DNA of 64,000 bases from Puniceibacterium sp. IMCC21224 (lineage in GTDB: Bacteria > Pseudomonadota > Alphaproteobacteria > Rhodobacterales > Rhodobacteraceae), in assembly GCF_001038505.1 (NCBI RefSeq), contig NZ_LDPY01000001.1:1240001-1304000 (forward strand), given 5' to 3'. Below are positions 17,567 through 27,742 of the stretch, one piece after another. The notes under the pieces were generated by a model, which saw only the letters and a program-made list of their open reading frames with translations, had not been told where the DNA came from and made no database searches. The stretch's first letter is position 1; the number at the start of each line of letters is the position of its first letter. A program made the position numbers and the translations under genes.

Positions 17567-18993
17567 TGTGTGAGCCTCAACTGGTTGATCGCACGGGCGA
17601 TTGAGTAAAAGGCATCTTCGATTTCGGTGCCTTCGACGCGGAAGAAGTGCGAGGCAGAAGACGCACAGTTCTTCATGACGTCGGCGCCGTGGTCACTGAC
17701 TTCAAAGCCGATAGACCAGATCACGATGCCCTTTTCCTTGGCCGCGTCGCAGATGTTGTCGAGCAGAGAATCGCCCAGGTTGGCGTTGTATTTCTGGGTG
17801 TAGAACGAACTATGGCTGCTGGAACGGACATATCGTGCAAGGTAGTACCATAGATTGTACCGCTCCCACTGCGCGACCTCACTGGACGAATTGTAAGCCC
17901 AGTCCTGGATGCGGAACGATCGGTCGTGCTGGCCGTCGGTCATCAGAACCACGGTTTTCAGCGTCTCCGTATCGTCATAGTTGACCGGACGACCCGAAAA
18001 TTCAGCATCCATGCTGCCCGAGTTGATCAGCCCGGTCGCAATCCCGCGAGTCGAAGGATCAAGCAGGGCGGTGCCCCATTTCATCCCCATAAAGATCGAT
18101 GTACCGGCGCGGGGCTGGAACTGGGCGATCTGGTTTTTCAACGCGGTTGCGTTTTGGCTGAACGGTGCAATCCGTTCGTAGTTGTAGCGCGGGCAGACAG
18201 TGTCCGTGCGATCGTTGCTGCCGGAATAGTTCCACTGAAAGTGCTGCATCTGCTCGTAAGTCATCGAGGTGTTCAGCACAGTCGAATTGAACTGGGAATC
18301 CGGAAATTCGAGGCAGTGCGAATATCCGTGTTTCCAGTCGACATTCATCTGTTCGGTGATCAGCGGACCAGCGTTGACTTGCTCGGAATAGGGCACGAGC
18401 GAGATCGAGATCAGATCTTTGGTGTTGTCGTTCAGCACCGTGTCGACAAACGTGTCGGCGGCCGAGCGCAGGTTGCGCAGTTTGTTGTTTTCGGCCATCG
18501 ACCCCGAAATATCGAGGACCATCGAGATCTCGACCTTGGCGATCTTTTCTTCGGCCTGGGCTGCGCCCTTGGCCTGCATGTTCTCGATACCGATGAGCGA
18601 CATAAAATTGGTCGGTGTGGTGACCGACGCATCGGCAGTGACGCGTTTGTAGTTCAGACCGTGGTCGACCCGGACATCGTTTAGCGCATCACCAAGGTTC
18701 ATCTTGTCCATGTAGTCGGTGACGACATCCTCAGGATCAAGGACCTGCTCCAGGTCCGCCGCCGCCAGAACGGCGCGGTCCAGAGTGCTCTGGATCTTGT
18801 TCCGTTTCAGCTCGGTCGAGATCATGTCGATGCCGGCGCCGCCGAACACCATGAGAATCATAGCTCCCGCAATCGCAACATAGCTCATCGCGCCAGATTC
18901 GCTTTGGCGAAAGCTGGCGCAGCCGGTCCGCAGCGTCGAACGCAGTTTCCGTACGCCAGCGATGGACCTGATTTTAAATTCAGGAATCATCAT
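17563..18993 (-). CDS. TadG-like protein with von Willebrand A domain
   Basis: 476 residues from the first of two adjacent ATGs, with GGGAC upstream; the ORF is open to 19044. The N-terminal helix SGAMSYVAIAGAMILMVFGG is the TadG membrane anchor. The MIDAS metal site of a von Willebrand A domain is in VLDISGSMAENNKL, with TSIFMGMKWG and VLMTDGQ as the later MIDAS loops, and the domain extends to the C-terminus. TadG proteins take part in tight-adherence pilus or surface protein assembly. It is the first gene of a three-gene tad-type operon. Confidence 0.83.
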   Translation of the reverse strand: MMIPEFKIRSIAGVRKLRSTLRTGCASFRQSESGAMSYVAIAGAMILMVFGGAGIDMISTELKRNKIQSTLDRAVLAAADLEQVLDPEDVVTDYMDKMNLGDALNDVRVDHGLNYKRVTADASVTTPTNFMSLIGIENMQAKGAAQAEEKIAKVEISMVLDISGSMAENNKLRNLRSAADTFVDTVLNDNTKDLISISLVPYSEQVNAGPLITEQMNVDWKHGYSHCLEFPDSQFNSTVLNTSMTYEQMQHFQWNYSGSNDRTDTVCPRYNYERIAPFSQNATALKNQIAQFQPRAGTSIFMGMKWGTALLDPSTRGIATGLINSGSMDAEFSGRPVNYDDTETLKTVVLMTDGQHDRSFRIQDWAYNSSSEVAQWERYNLWYYLARYVRSSSHSSFYTQKYNANLGDSLLDNICDAAKEKGIVIWSIGFEVSDHGADVMKNCASSASHFFRVEGTEIEDAFYSIARAINQLRLTQ

Positions 18994-19357
18994 TTTTGTC
19001 CCAATACCTTCCCCTCGGAAACACCCGAGAACTCGCCCCACCACTGACAGAGTATGCCCATTCTTTTGGCCTATGATCGTGGCGGAATTGGGGCAGATTG
19101 AGGCTCAATTTCTTAAAAATATCCATGAAATTTAATACATTACCACAGGTTTCCCGGAATCTGTTTCGCTGTTTGCAACAATACCGACATAGTTTTCAGG
19201 ACTTGCCCGAAAGATTCAGTACAAAATGTGGCGCAGAAAAATACTCGAATATTCGCAATCGTTTTACGTTAGCCTTATGCATAGTTTTTAAGCGCACCTG
19301 AGTCGCCAGCAACCCGTTCCGCCCAACGATCCTGTCCCGCCGCAAGGAGATTATCCC
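18994..19357. other. 364-base AT-rich divergent promoter region
   Basis: No gene recognised. The region separates the tad-type operon (minus) from glutamate dehydrogenase (plus). It is much richer in A/T than its surroundings (for example CTTAAAAATATCC and GAAAAATACTCGAATATTCGC) and must hold both promoters. AAGGAG just before 19358 is the ribosome site of the dehydrogenase. No clear palindromic operator was found. Confidence 0.5.
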
Positions 19358-20794
19358 ATGGCCGCCACACCGATCAACGAACCGAGCTTTCGCGAAAGCG
19401 TTGACCTCATGTTCAACCGCGCCGTTGCGCTGATGGACCTGAGTCCGGGGCTCGAGGAAAAGATACGCGTTTGTAACGCCACCTATACGGTGCGTTTTGG
19501 CGTACGACTGCGCGGCGCGATCCATACTTTCACCGGCTATCGGTCGGTACATTCGGAACATATGGAACCGGTCAAGGGCGGCATTCGTTTTGCCGCCAAT
19601 GTGCATCAGGATGAGGTCGAGGCGCTGGCCGCCCTGATGACCTACAAATGCGCGCTGGTCGAGGCGCCGTTTGGCGGCTCAAAGGGCGGTTTGCGGATCG
19701 ACCCGCGGCTCTATGATGAACACGAGCTTGAGCTGATCACCCGGCGGTTTGCCTATGAGCTGATCAAGCGTGACCTGATCAACCCAAGCCAGAACGTTCC
19801 CGCCCCCGACATGGGCACTGGCGAACGTGAGATGGCCTGGATTGCGGATCAATACGCCCGGATGCACACCACCGACATCAACGCCAAGGCTTGCGTTACT
19901 GGTAAGCCGCTGAATGCTGGTGGCATTGCCGGTCGGGTTGAGGCGACTGGGCGGGGCGTGCAATATGCGTTGCAGGAATTCTTTCGCCACCCCGAAGATA
20001 TCGCCAAGGCAGGTCTGTCGGGTACGCTGGATGGCAAACGGGTGATTGTGCAGGGTCTGGGCAACGTTGGTTATCACGCCGCAAAGTTCCTGCAAGAAGA
20101 AGACGGCTGTCGTATCACCGGGATCATCGAGCGTGACGGCGCGCTGCATAACGAGGCGGGCCTTGATGTCGAATCGGTGCGCCAGTGGATCATCAAGCAT
20201 GGCGGGGTGACCGACTATCCCGACGCCACGCATCATGCCGAAGGTGCGGCCGTGCTTGAGGCTGCGTGCGACATCCTGATTCCCGCCGCGCTCGAAGGGG
20301 TGATCCATCTGGCGAATGCGCATCAGATCAAGGCACCGCTCATCATCGAGGCAGCGAATGGCCCGATTACGGCTGGCGCGGACGAAATCCTGCGCGACAA
20401 GGGCGTGGTGATTATCCCGGATATGTACGCCAACGCGGGCGGTGTCACCGTGTCCTATTTCGAGTGGGTCAAGAACCTGAGCCATATTCGCTTTGGCCGG
20501 ATGGGACGCCGCCAAGAGGAGTCGCGCCACCAGTTGGTGGTGGATGAGCTTGAGCGGATTTCGGAAAGTCTGGGCAAGACATGGACGTTGTCGCCTGATT
20601 TCAAACAGCGCTATTTGCGCGGTGCAGGCGAGTTGGAGTTGGTGCGCTCGGGGCTGGATGACACGATGCGGATTGCCTACCAGTCGATGCGCGAGGTCTG
20701 GCATAACCGCGAGGATGTGACCGATCTGCGGACTGCCGCCTATCTGGTCAGCATCGGCAAGGTCGCCGCCAGCTACCGGGCCAAGGGGCTCTGA
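19358..20794 (+). CDS. gdhA: Glutamate dehydrogenase (Glu/Leu/Phe/Val family)
   Basis: 478 residues, slightly longer than the common 410-450. VKGGIRF and the catalytic lysine in PFGGSKGGLRIDP are present, as are the NAD(P) fold GLGNVGYHAAKFL and the late signature GGVTVSYFEWVKN. The enzyme interconverts glutamate with 2-oxoglutarate and ammonia. GGVTVSYFEW and the lack of the hexameric NADP-type text point to the NAD-type catabolic group. It stands alone, and links nitrogen to the 2-oxoglutarate dehydrogenase operon that follows on the other strand. Confidence 0.9.
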   Translation: MAATPINEPSFRESVDLMFNRAVALMDLSPGLEEKIRVCNATYTVRFGVRLRGAIHTFTGYRSVHSEHMEPVKGGIRFAANVHQDEVEALAALMTYKCALVEAPFGGSKGGLRIDPRLYDEHELELITRRFAYELIKRDLINPSQNVPAPDMGTGEREMAWIADQYARMHTTDINAKACVTGKPLNAGGIAGRVEATGRGVQYALQEFFRHPEDIAKAGLSGTLDGKRVIVQGLGNVGYHAAKFLQEEDGCRITGIIERDGALHNEAGLDVESVRQWIIKHGGVTDYPDATHHAEGAAVLEAACDILIPAALEGVIHLANAHQIKAPLIIEAANGPITAGADEILRDKGVVIIPDMYANAGGVTVSYFEWVKNLSHIRFGRMGRRQEESRHQLVVDELERISESLGKTWTLSPDFKQRYLRGAGELELVRSGLDDTMRIAYQSMREVWHNREDVTDLRTAAYLVSIGKVAASYRAKGL

Positions 20795-20951
20795 GCGCAG
20801 GGTTCACTGGCCCATAGCGTGATTGCGTCGTGTCAACCGGATGCCGATGCTCTGGCAGGTGAGTTTTGTCGGCAGCGTCTTAGGAGGTGGCACCGACGGC
20901 GGGAATTTGTGACAGCGCGCAGGGTGGGGCACAGACAGGTTATTGCGTCAC

Positions 20952-20984
20952 GCCCCACGGTCCCTGTTTGCAGGGCTGTGGGGC
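20952..20984. terminator. Two-part hairpin between gdhA and lpdA
   Basis: GCCCCAC pairs with GTGGGGC and, inside it, CCCTG with CAGGG around a TTTG loop (12 base pairs in all). It lies between convergent genes, so it may serve as a shared terminator; there is no T run. Confidence 0.45.
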
Positions 20985-21008
20985 ACCGTCACTGGTTCGC
21001 GCGTATGT

Positions 21009-21042
21009 CGTGGCATTGACAAATGATCTTGTCAACGCCACG
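21009..21042. terminator. Long hairpin just after the lpdA stop
   Basis: CGTGGC-a-TTGACAA pairs with TTGTCAA-c-GCCACG around a 6-base loop: 13 pairs and one mismatch. It starts 11 bases beyond the lpdA stop codon and is probably the 3' end of the sucCDAB-lpd transcript. No T run follows on either strand. Confidence 0.5.
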
Positions 21043-21052
21043 CCTGTTGCCG

Positions 21053-22441
21053 TTACATGTGGATCGGGCCGTCGCCGCAGGCCAGTGCAGCTTCGCGGAC
21101 GGCTTCGGAATATGTCGGGTGCGCGTGGCAGGTCATTGCCACATCTTGCGCGGCCGCGCCGAATTCCATGGCGACACAGATCTCGTGGATCAGGTCGCCG
21201 GCCATTGGTCCGATGATATGCGCGCCGAGAATGCGATCAGTGTCCTTGTCGGCAAGGATCTTGACAAAGCCGTCGGCGGCAAAGTTTGCCTTGGCCCGAC
21301 CGTTCCCCATGAACGAGAACTTCCCGGCCTTGTAGGCGCGCCCCTCGGATTTCAGCTGTTCTTCGGTCTGGCCGACCGAAGCCACCTCGGGATGGGTGTA
21401 GATAACGCCCGGGATAACGCCATAGTTGACGTGACCATGTTTGCCTGCAATCACCTCGGCGGCGGCCATGCCTTCGTCCTCGGCTTTGTGCGCCAGCATC
21501 GGGCCGGTGATGGCGTCACCGATCGCGTAGATTCCCGGAATGTTGGTGTGCCAGTGTTGGTCGGTCTTGATCTGGCCGCGGTCTGTCATCTCAACACCCA
21601 GTTCGGCCAGACCCAGGCCGTCGGTGTAGGGTTTGCGGCCCGTTGCCACCAGAACCGTGTCGGCGTCCATGGTGTGTTCGCTGTCATCCTTGCGCAGCTT
21701 GTAGCTCACCTGCGCTTTCGAGCGGGAGACCTCGACACTTTGAACTGCGGCGCCAAGGGTGAATTTCAGGCCTTGTTTGGTCAGCAGTTTCTGGAACGCC
21801 TTTTGAACTTCGCCGTCGAGACCGGGCGTTATCACATCGAGGAATTCGATCACCTGAACTTCGGCGCCAAGCCGCGCATAGACCGACCCAAGCTCAAGCC
21901 CGATGACCCCCGCACCAATCACCACCAGCTTTTTCGGGATCTTGCCCAGTTCCAGCGCGCCAGTCGAGGTCACAACGGTCTTTTCGTCGATTTCGATGCC
22001 GGGCAGGGAAGAGGGTACAGAGCCGCTGGCGACGATGATATTCTTGGTGTCATAGGTGTCATCCCCCACCTTGACCTTGCCTGCCTCGGGGATCGATGCC
22101 CAGCCTTTGATCCAGTCGATCTTGTTCTTCTTGAACAGGAACTCGATGCCCTTGGTGTTCTGGCCGATCACCTCGTCTTTGTAGGAAAGCATCTGTTTCC
22201 AGTCGACCGTCGGGCTTTTGCCCTTGAGGCCCATCTGCGCAAAATTATGTTCGGCCTCGTGCAGCATATGGGTGGCATGTAGCAGCGCCTTGGACGGGAT
22301 GCAGCCGATGTTGAGGCAGGTGCCCCCCAGAGTGTCACGCCCCTCGACGCAGGCTGTTTTCAGGCCCAGCTGGGCGCAGCGGATCGCGGCCACATAGCCG
22401 CCTGGGCCTGAGCCGATGACGATGACGTCGTATTGTGCCAT
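21053..22441 (-). CDS. lpdA: Dihydrolipoyl dehydrogenase (E3)
   Basis: 462 residues. [19 protein letters not shown] binds FAD, the redox disulfide is in [28 protein letters not shown] binds NAD, and the C-terminal base is in [10 protein letters not shown]. It reoxidises the dihydrolipoyl groups of the 2-oxoglutarate dehydrogenase E2 encoded upstream. It is the last gene of the suc operon as laid out here, separated from sucB by two small genes; other complexes may share it. Confidence 0.96.
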   Translation of the reverse strand: MAQYDVIVIGSGPGGYVAAIRCAQLGLKTACVEGRDTLGGTCLNIGCIPSKALLHATHMLHEAEHNFAQMGLKGKSPTVDWKQMLSYKDEVIGQNTKGIEFLFKKNKIDWIKGWASIPEAGKVKVGDDTYDTKNIIVASGSVPSSLPGIEIDEKTVVTSTGALELGKIPKKLVVIGAGVIGLELGSVYARLGAEVQVIEFLDVITPGLDGEVQKAFQKLLTKQGLKFTLGAAVQSVEVSRSKAQVSYKLRKDDSEHTMDADTVLVATGRKPYTDGLGLAELGVEMTDRGQIKTDQHWHTNIPGIYAIGDAITGPMLAHKAEDEGMAAAEVIAGKHGHVNYGVIPGVIYTHPEVASVGQTEEQLKSEGRAYKAGKFSFMGNGRAKANFAADGFVKILADKDTDRILGAHIIGPMAGDLIHEICVAMEFGAAAQDVAMTCHAHPTYSEAVREAALACGDGPIHM

Positions 22442-22516
22442 TTGGATGGGTCCTTTCTAAGAACGAGGCAGGGACGCAGCCCATTCACCCCGGAATATTT
22501 GTGGCCAGAAGGCGGA

Positions 22517-22912
22517 TCATATCAGGGCCATGATCAGCATGATCACCGTGGCGCCAAAGCCGATGGCCCAGATCAGCGAACGCCAGGGGCGCAGGCCAAA
22601 GTAATAGGCCGGAACATAGGCGATACGGGCGATCAAATAGAGCAGGGCGCAGGCTGCGGTGATGCCGTCGCCCTGATCCGAAAAGGTGATGACGAAGACG
22701 GCGACCGCAAAAAGGATCAGCCCTTCGAAATGGTTGTTCATCGCACGCTGCAGCCGGGCGGTTTTTTCCGACATCGGCTTTGATGGGGGCCGGTCGCGGG
22801 CGGATGATGTGTATCCGGGGCCAAGCTCCAGGTTTGCGGGTATTGCGAACAGCACGAATTGCAAAACCTGGAGCAGGGTCGCAAGGGTAAGGATGGTAAG
22901 TTCGGGGGTCAT
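22517..22912 (-). CDS. MAPEG-family membrane protein
   Basis: 131 residues with four hydrophobic segments. ARDRPPSKPMSEKTARLQRAMNNHFEGLILFA carries the family's R-A-x-N-x-x-E signature between helices 1 and 2. MAPEG proteins include glutathione transferases and eicosanoid enzymes in eukaryotes; bacterial members are mostly of unknown function. It lies between sucB and lpdA, overlapping the preceding 77-residue gene by 4 bases, so it should be co-transcribed with them. Confidence 0.8.
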   Translation of the reverse strand: MTPELTILTLATLLQVLQFVLFAIPANLELGPGYTSSARDRPPSKPMSEKTARLQRAMNNHFEGLILFAVAVFVITFSDQGDGITAACALLYLIARIAYVPAYYFGLRPWRSLIWAIGFGATVIMLIMALI

Positions 22913-23142
22913 GCCGTTTCCAGGAAATGATGCTCGGATGGACCGTGACCCAGGCTAACTGAGTTGTCGATCCAGCGACGGGCTTTGTCAGCGTCTTTCA
23001 CCTCGAACAATGCCCAATGCGCACCGGCCACGCCACGCCAGAGTTGTAGTAGCGTCAGTCCAGCGGTGCCGCGGTTTTCTGCGTCGACGTCAAAGGCACC
23101 GCGATCAAAATCGGCAAATTTGACAATAAGCTGATGGCTCAT
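22909..23142 (-). CDS. Small protein of unknown function in the suc operon
   Basis: 77 residues, no signal peptide or membrane segment. It begins MSHQLIVKFADFDRGAFDVD and has the segment GAHWALFEVKDADKARRWID. I do not recognise the family. Its stop overlaps the start of the MAPEG gene (ATGA), which supports real translation, and it lies 112 bases after sucB. Confidence 0.6.
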   Translation of the reverse strand: MSHQLIVKFADFDRGAFDVDAENRGTAGLTLLQLWRGVAGAHWALFEVKDADKARRWIDNSVSLGHGPSEHHFLETA

Positions 23143-23254
23143 CCGGATGTTTCCTGCAGCTTGGCGCAGAAAGCGCGCTTCTGACGCCCAAAAAAGACAG
23201 CGGCCGCCCCCTGATACCGCGTGTGTAGCAGCGGGGGTGGTCAGTTTTTTCGTA

Positions 23255-24766
23255 TTACAGATCCATCAGAAGACGGCGCGGATCTTCGAGTGCCTCTTTG
23301 ACCCGGACAAGGAAGGTTACGGCCCCTTTGCCGTCAACGATGCGGTGGTCATAAGACAGGGCCAGATACATCATCGGACGGATCACCACCTGACCCTTGA
23401 TCGCCATTGGACGGTCCTGGATCTTGTGCATGCCCAGAATGCCCGACTGCGGCGGGTTCAGGATCGGCGAAGACATGAGCGAGCCATAGACGCCACCGTT
23501 CGAGATGGTGAAGGTGCCGCCCTGCATTTCGGCCATAGACAGTTTGCCGTCGCGGGCTTTTGCACCCATCTCGGCAATTGCCTTTTCGATGCCGGCAAAG
23601 GACATCGCGTCAGCATCGCGGATCACCGGCACAACCAACCCGGTGGGTGTGCCCGCAGCGATGCCCATGTGGACAAAGTTCTTGTACACCACGTCGGTGC
23701 CGTCAATCTCGGCATTGACTTCGGGGACTTCGTTCAGGGCGTGGATACAGGCCTTGGTAAAGAACGACATGAACCCCAGCTTGACGCCGTGCTTCTTGAG
23801 GAACAGATCCTTGTATTCGTTGCGCAGGGCCATAACCTCGGTCATATCCACCTCGTTGTAGGTGGTGAGCATGGCTGCGGTGTTCTGACTTTCCTTGAGC
23901 CGCTTGGCGATGGTCTGGCGCAGGCGCGTCATCTTGACCCGCTCTTCGCGCTCGGTGTCACTTGCGGCGACAGGGGCACGCGGGGTGGGCGCGCTCGCCG
24001 CAGGCGGCGGGGCCGAAGCCGCGGACACTGCACGGGCGACGTCATCCTTCATCACCCGGCCATCACGGCCCGAGCCAGTGACCTGATCCCGCGAAAGACC
24101 TGCCTCGGCCATGGCCTTTTTCGCCGAGGGGGCGTCTTCGACATCCCGGCCCGTGGAGGCCGACGGGGCGGGTACCTCAACAGACTTAGGAGCGGGAGCA
24201 GTCGTGCCGCCCGAGCCCGAGATAACTCCCAGCTTGCCGTTGGCCTGCACTGTGGCGCCTTCGGCTGCGCTGATCTTGGTCAGGACGCCCGCGACCGGCG
24301 CCGGAACCTCGACCGAAACCTTGTCGGTTTCCAGCTCGCACAGCATTTCGTCCTGCGCGACGGTGTCACCCTCTTTCTTGAACCAGTTCGATACCGTGGC
24401 TTCGGAAACGGATTCACCCAAGGTCGGCACCATCACGTCGGTTTCGGCGGCGTCGTCATTGGCCGATTTTGGGGTGTCTTCTGCTTTGGCCGGGGCTTTG
24501 GCTGCTTTGGCCGGGGCCGCGGCGCTGTCGCCTTCGGCAATATTGGCAAGCAGGGCATCAACGCCGACAGTTTCGCCTTCGGCGGCGACGATATCGGCAA
24601 GGGTTCCCGCAATGGGCGAAGGCACCTCGACCGTAACCTTGTCGGTTTCCAGTTCGCACAGCATTTCGTCGACCGCGACGGCATCACCGGGTTTCTTGAA
24701 CCAGGTGGCCACAGTCGCCTCGGTCACGGATTCGCCGAGTGTGGGGACTCGTACTTCGGTTGTCAT
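23255..24766 (-). CDS. sucB: Dihydrolipoamide succinyltransferase (E2 of 2-oxoglutarate dehydrogenase), two lipoyl domains
   Basis: 503 residues, about 100 longer than E. coli SucB because the lipoyl domain is duplicated: residues 1-77 with the lipoylated lysine at 43 and about 110-183 with lysine 149, both in ELETDKV contexts. An Ala/Lys-rich linker separates them. A peripheral subunit-binding domain follows (about 211-246), and the catalytic acyltransferase domain ends in [13 protein letters not shown] with the active-site His. It transfers succinyl groups to CoA. It begins 3 bases after the sucA stop. Confidence 0.95.
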   Translation of the reverse strand: MTTEVRVPTLGESVTEATVATWFKKPGDAVAVDEMLCELETDKVTVEVPSPIAGTLADIVAAEGETVGVDALLANIAEGDSAAAPAKAAKAPAKAEDTPKSANDDAAETDVMVPTLGESVSEATVSNWFKKEGDTVAQDEMLCELETDKVSVEVPAPVAGVLTKISAAEGATVQANGKLGVISGSGGTTAPAPKSVEVPAPSASTGRDVEDAPSAKKAMAEAGLSRDQVTGSGRDGRVMKDDVARAVSAASAPPPAASAPTPRAPVAASDTEREERVKMTRLRQTIAKRLKESQNTAAMLTTYNEVDMTEVMALRNEYKDLFLKKHGVKLGFMSFFTKACIHALNEVPEVNAEIDGTDVVYKNFVHMGIAAGTPTGLVVPVIRDADAMSFAGIEKAIAEMGAKARDGKLSMAEMQGGTFTISNGGVYGSLMSSPILNPPQSGILGMHKIQDRPMAIKGQVVIRPMMYLALSYDHRIVDGKGAVTFLVRVKEALEDPRRLLMDL

Positions 24767-24769
24767 CGC

Positions 24770-27742
24770 TTAATTCCCTTTGATCGTCAGTGCCTCGTCG
24801 ACGAGTGCAGATTGCTGTGATTTGTGCATGCTGGCCAGACCCGTCGCGGGCGAGGCAGAGGTGTCGCGGCCGACGTAACGCGCGCGCGGATACTGCGCCT
24901 TGATCCGGCCCAGAACCCATTCCAGGTTCGGCTCCATAAAGGTCCAGCCGCCCTGGTTCTTTGGCTCTTCCTGGCACCAGATCATCTCGGCCTGGGTAAA
25001 GCGTTCCAATTCCTTGACTGCAGAGATCGCGGGGAAGGGATAAAACTGCTCGAACCGCAGGATGTAAACATCTTCCAGGCCGCGTTCGTCACGTTCTTCG
25101 AGCAGGTCGTAATAGACCTTGCCCGAACACATAACGACCCGCTTGATTTTGTCGTCAGCCACCAGTTTGGTTTCAGAATTGCCCTGCTGGGCGTCATCCC
25201 ACAGCACCCGATGGAAGCTGGATCCGGTCTGGAATTCCTCAGCCTTGCTGACGGCCAGTTTGTGGCGCAGCAGCGATTTCGGGGTCATCAGGATCAGCGG
25301 TTTTCGATAGCTGCGGTGCAACTGGCGGCGCAGAATGTGGAAATAGTTCGCGGGCGTGGTGCAGTTGGCGACAATCCAGTTGTCCTGACCGCACATTTGC
25401 AGGAACCGTTCCAGTCGGGCAGACGAGTGTTCCGGCCCCTGACCTTCAAACCCATGCGGCAGCAGGCAGACAAGCCCGGACATCCGCAGCCACTTGCTTT
25501 CTCCAGAGGACACGAACTGGTCGAACATGATCTGCGCGCCGTTGGCAAAATCGCCGAACTGCGCTTCCCACAAGGTCAGCGCGTTGGGTTCGGCCAATGA
25601 GTAGCCATATTCAAACCCAAGTACGGCATATTCCGACAGCGCGCTGTCGATAACTTCGTAGCGCGCCTGACCTTCGCGGATGTGGTTCAGCGGATAATAC
25701 CGTTCCTCGGTCACCTGATTGATCAGGCCCGAATGACGCTGGCTGAATGTGCCGCGTGTCGAATCCTGCCCCGAAAGACGCACCGGATACCCTTCGGTCA
25801 GTAGGGATCCAAACGCCAGAGACTCGGCTGTGGCCCAGTCAAAGCCTGTCCCGTTTTCAAACATCGCGGCGCGGGTTTCGAGCAGGCGACCCACCGTTTT
25901 ATGCAGCGGGAATCCGTCGGGCGGAGAGGTCAGCGCGGTCCCGATCTGGGCCATTGTACTGGGCTCGATCGACGTTTTGCCACGCTGATACTTGCCTTGT
26001 TTCTGCCGGTCGAGATGCGACCAGCGGCCATCGAGCCAGTCGGCCTTGTTCGGCTTGTATGTCTTGCCAGCCTCAAATTCCTCGTTCAGCATGGACTGGA
26101 ACGCGGCTTTCATATCCTCGATTTCGCCCTCGGGGATAAGCCCGTCCCGGACCAGCCGTTCTGTATAGAGCGTCAGCGTGGTCTTTTGTTTTTTGATCTT
26201 GGTGTACATCAGCGGGTTGGTGAACATGGGCTCATCGCCCTCGTTGTGACCGAACCGGCGGTAGCAGAAGATGTCGAGCACGACGTCTTTTCTGAACTTC
26301 TGGCGGAATTCGGTCGCGACCTTGGCAGCATGCACAACCGCCTCGGGGTCATCACCGTTGACGTGGAAAATCGGTGCCTCGACCACCAGCGCGTTGTCGG
26401 TGGGGTAGGGGCTGGAACGGCTGAAATGCGGTGCGGTGGTAAAGCCGATCTGGTTGTTTACCACGATATGCATGGTGCCGCCGGTGCGGTGGCCGCGCAG
26501 ACCTGACAGGGCAAAGCATTCCGCCACGATGCCCTGACCGGCAAAGGCGGCGTCGCCGTGCAGCAGGATCGGCATGACAGAGGTGCGTTCGGCGTCGCTA
26601 AACTGGTCCTGCTTGGCGCGAACCTTGCCCAGCACTACCGGGTTCACAGCTTCGAGGTGCGACGGGTTGGCAGTCAGCGACAAATGCACCTTGTTGCTGT
26701 CAAATTCCCGGTCCGAAGAGGCCCCGAGATGGTATTTCACATCGCCCGATCCATCGACATCGTCCGGCTTGTAGCTGCCGCCCTGAAATTCATTAAAGAT
26801 CGCGCGGTAGGGTTTCTGCATCACGTTGGCCAGCACCGACAAACGGCCACGGTGCGGCATCCCGATGATGATTTCCCTCACACCCAGGCTACCGCCGCGC
26901 TTGATCACCTGCTCCATAGCCGGGATCAGCGATTCACCGCCATCAAGGCCGAACCGTTTGGTGCCCATGTATTTCACGTGCAGGAATTTCTCGAACCCTT
27001 CGGCCTCGACCATCTTGTTGAGGATCGCCTTGCGGCCTTCGCGGGTGAATTTGACCTCTTTGCCGTAGCCTTCGATCCGTTCCTTGAGCCAGGCTGATTC
27101 CTCGGGGTTCGAGATATGCATGTATTGCAGCGCAAAGGTGCCGCAATATGTGCGTTTCACGATATCGAGGATTTGGCGCAGCGTAGCGATCTGCAGGCCC
27201 AGAACGTTGTCGATAAAGATCGGGCGATCCATATCGGTTTCGGAAAAACCGTAGGACCGGTGGTCAAGTTCGGGATGCGGCGCTGCTTCGTGCATGCCCA
27301 ACGGATCGAGATCGGCAGCCAGATGACCGCGAATCCGGTAGGCGCGGATGATCATCAGCGCGCGGATACTGTCCAGCACGGCGCGCTTGACCTGTTCGTC
27401 ATTGAGGCTGACGCCCTGTTCGGCGGCTTTGGCTGCGATCTTCTGACCGGCGGCTTTGGCTTCGACCGGGGGCGAGGGCATGGGCCATTCGCCTGTTAGC
27501 GCCGCGGTCAAGTCATCGCTGGGCTGCGGCGGCCAGTCACGGCGCGCCCATGAGGGGCCAGCGGCCTCAGTCCGGACCGAGGCAGTATCGTCGCCCATCG
27601 CCTTGAAAAACGCCTGCCAGCTTTCGTCTACCGCGCCGGGGTCGTTGGCATAGCGGGCGTACATCTGTTCGAGGTACTCGGCATTGTGCCCCTGCATGAA
27701 GGAGGAGGCGTGGAACTGGTCGTTGGGGGACTGGTCGGTCAT
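24770..27742 (-). CDS. sucA: 2-oxoglutarate dehydrogenase E1 component
   Basis: 990 residues, somewhat longer than E. coli SucA. The N-terminal E2-binding helix region (SFMQGHNAEYLEQMYARYAN), VREIIIGMPHRGRLSVLAN, the thiamine diphosphate-binding GDAAFAGQGIVAE, and RFGHNEGDEPMFTNPLMY are all present. It decarboxylates 2-oxoglutarate and passes the succinyl group to SucB. Its ATG overlaps the stop of the DUF805-type gene, so translation is coupled to that membrane protein. Confidence 0.97.
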   Translation of the reverse strand: MTDQSPNDQFHASSFMQGHNAEYLEQMYARYANDPGAVDESWQAFFKAMGDDTASVRTEAAGPSWARRDWPPQPSDDLTAALTGEWPMPSPPVEAKAAGQKIAAKAAEQGVSLNDEQVKRAVLDSIRALMIIRAYRIRGHLAADLDPLGMHEAAPHPELDHRSYGFSETDMDRPIFIDNVLGLQIATLRQILDIVKRTYCGTFALQYMHISNPEESAWLKERIEGYGKEVKFTREGRKAILNKMVEAEGFEKFLHVKYMGTKRFGLDGGESLIPAMEQVIKRGGSLGVREIIIGMPHRGRLSVLANVMQKPYRAIFNEFQGGSYKPDDVDGSGDVKYHLGASSDREFDSNKVHLSLTANPSHLEAVNPVVLGKVRAKQDQFSDAERTSVMPILLHGDAAFAGQGIVAECFALSGLRGHRTGGTMHIVVNNQIGFTTAPHFSRSSPYPTDNALVVEAPIFHVNGDDPEAVVHAAKVATEFRQKFRKDVVLDIFCYRRFGHNEGDEPMFTNPLMYTKIKKQKTTLTLYTERLVRDGLIPEGEIEDMKAAFQSMLNEEFEAGKTYKPNKADWLDGRWSHLDRQKQGKYQRGKTSIEPSTMAQIGTALTSPPDGFPLHKTVGRLLETRAAMFENGTGFDWATAESLAFGSLLTEGYPVRLSGQDSTRGTFSQRHSGLINQVTEERYYPLNHIREGQARYEVIDSALSEYAVLGFEYGYSLAEPNALTLWEAQFGDFANGAQIMFDQFVSSGESKWLRMSGLVCLLPHGFEGQGPEHSSARLERFLQMCGQDNWIVANCTTPANYFHILRRQLHRSYRKPLILMTPKSLLRHKLAVSKAEEFQTGSSFHRVLWDDAQQGNSETKLVADDKIKRVVMCSGKVYYDLLEERDERGLEDVYILRFEQFYPFPAISAVKELERFTQAEMIWCQEEPKNQGGWTFMEPNLEWVLGRIKAQYPRARYVGRDTSASPATGLASMHKSQQSALVDEALTIKGN

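Noticed and set aside
23147..24820. 557-codon open frame on the plus strand
   Set aside because: Opposite strand of sucB; Gly/Arg/His-rich shadow.
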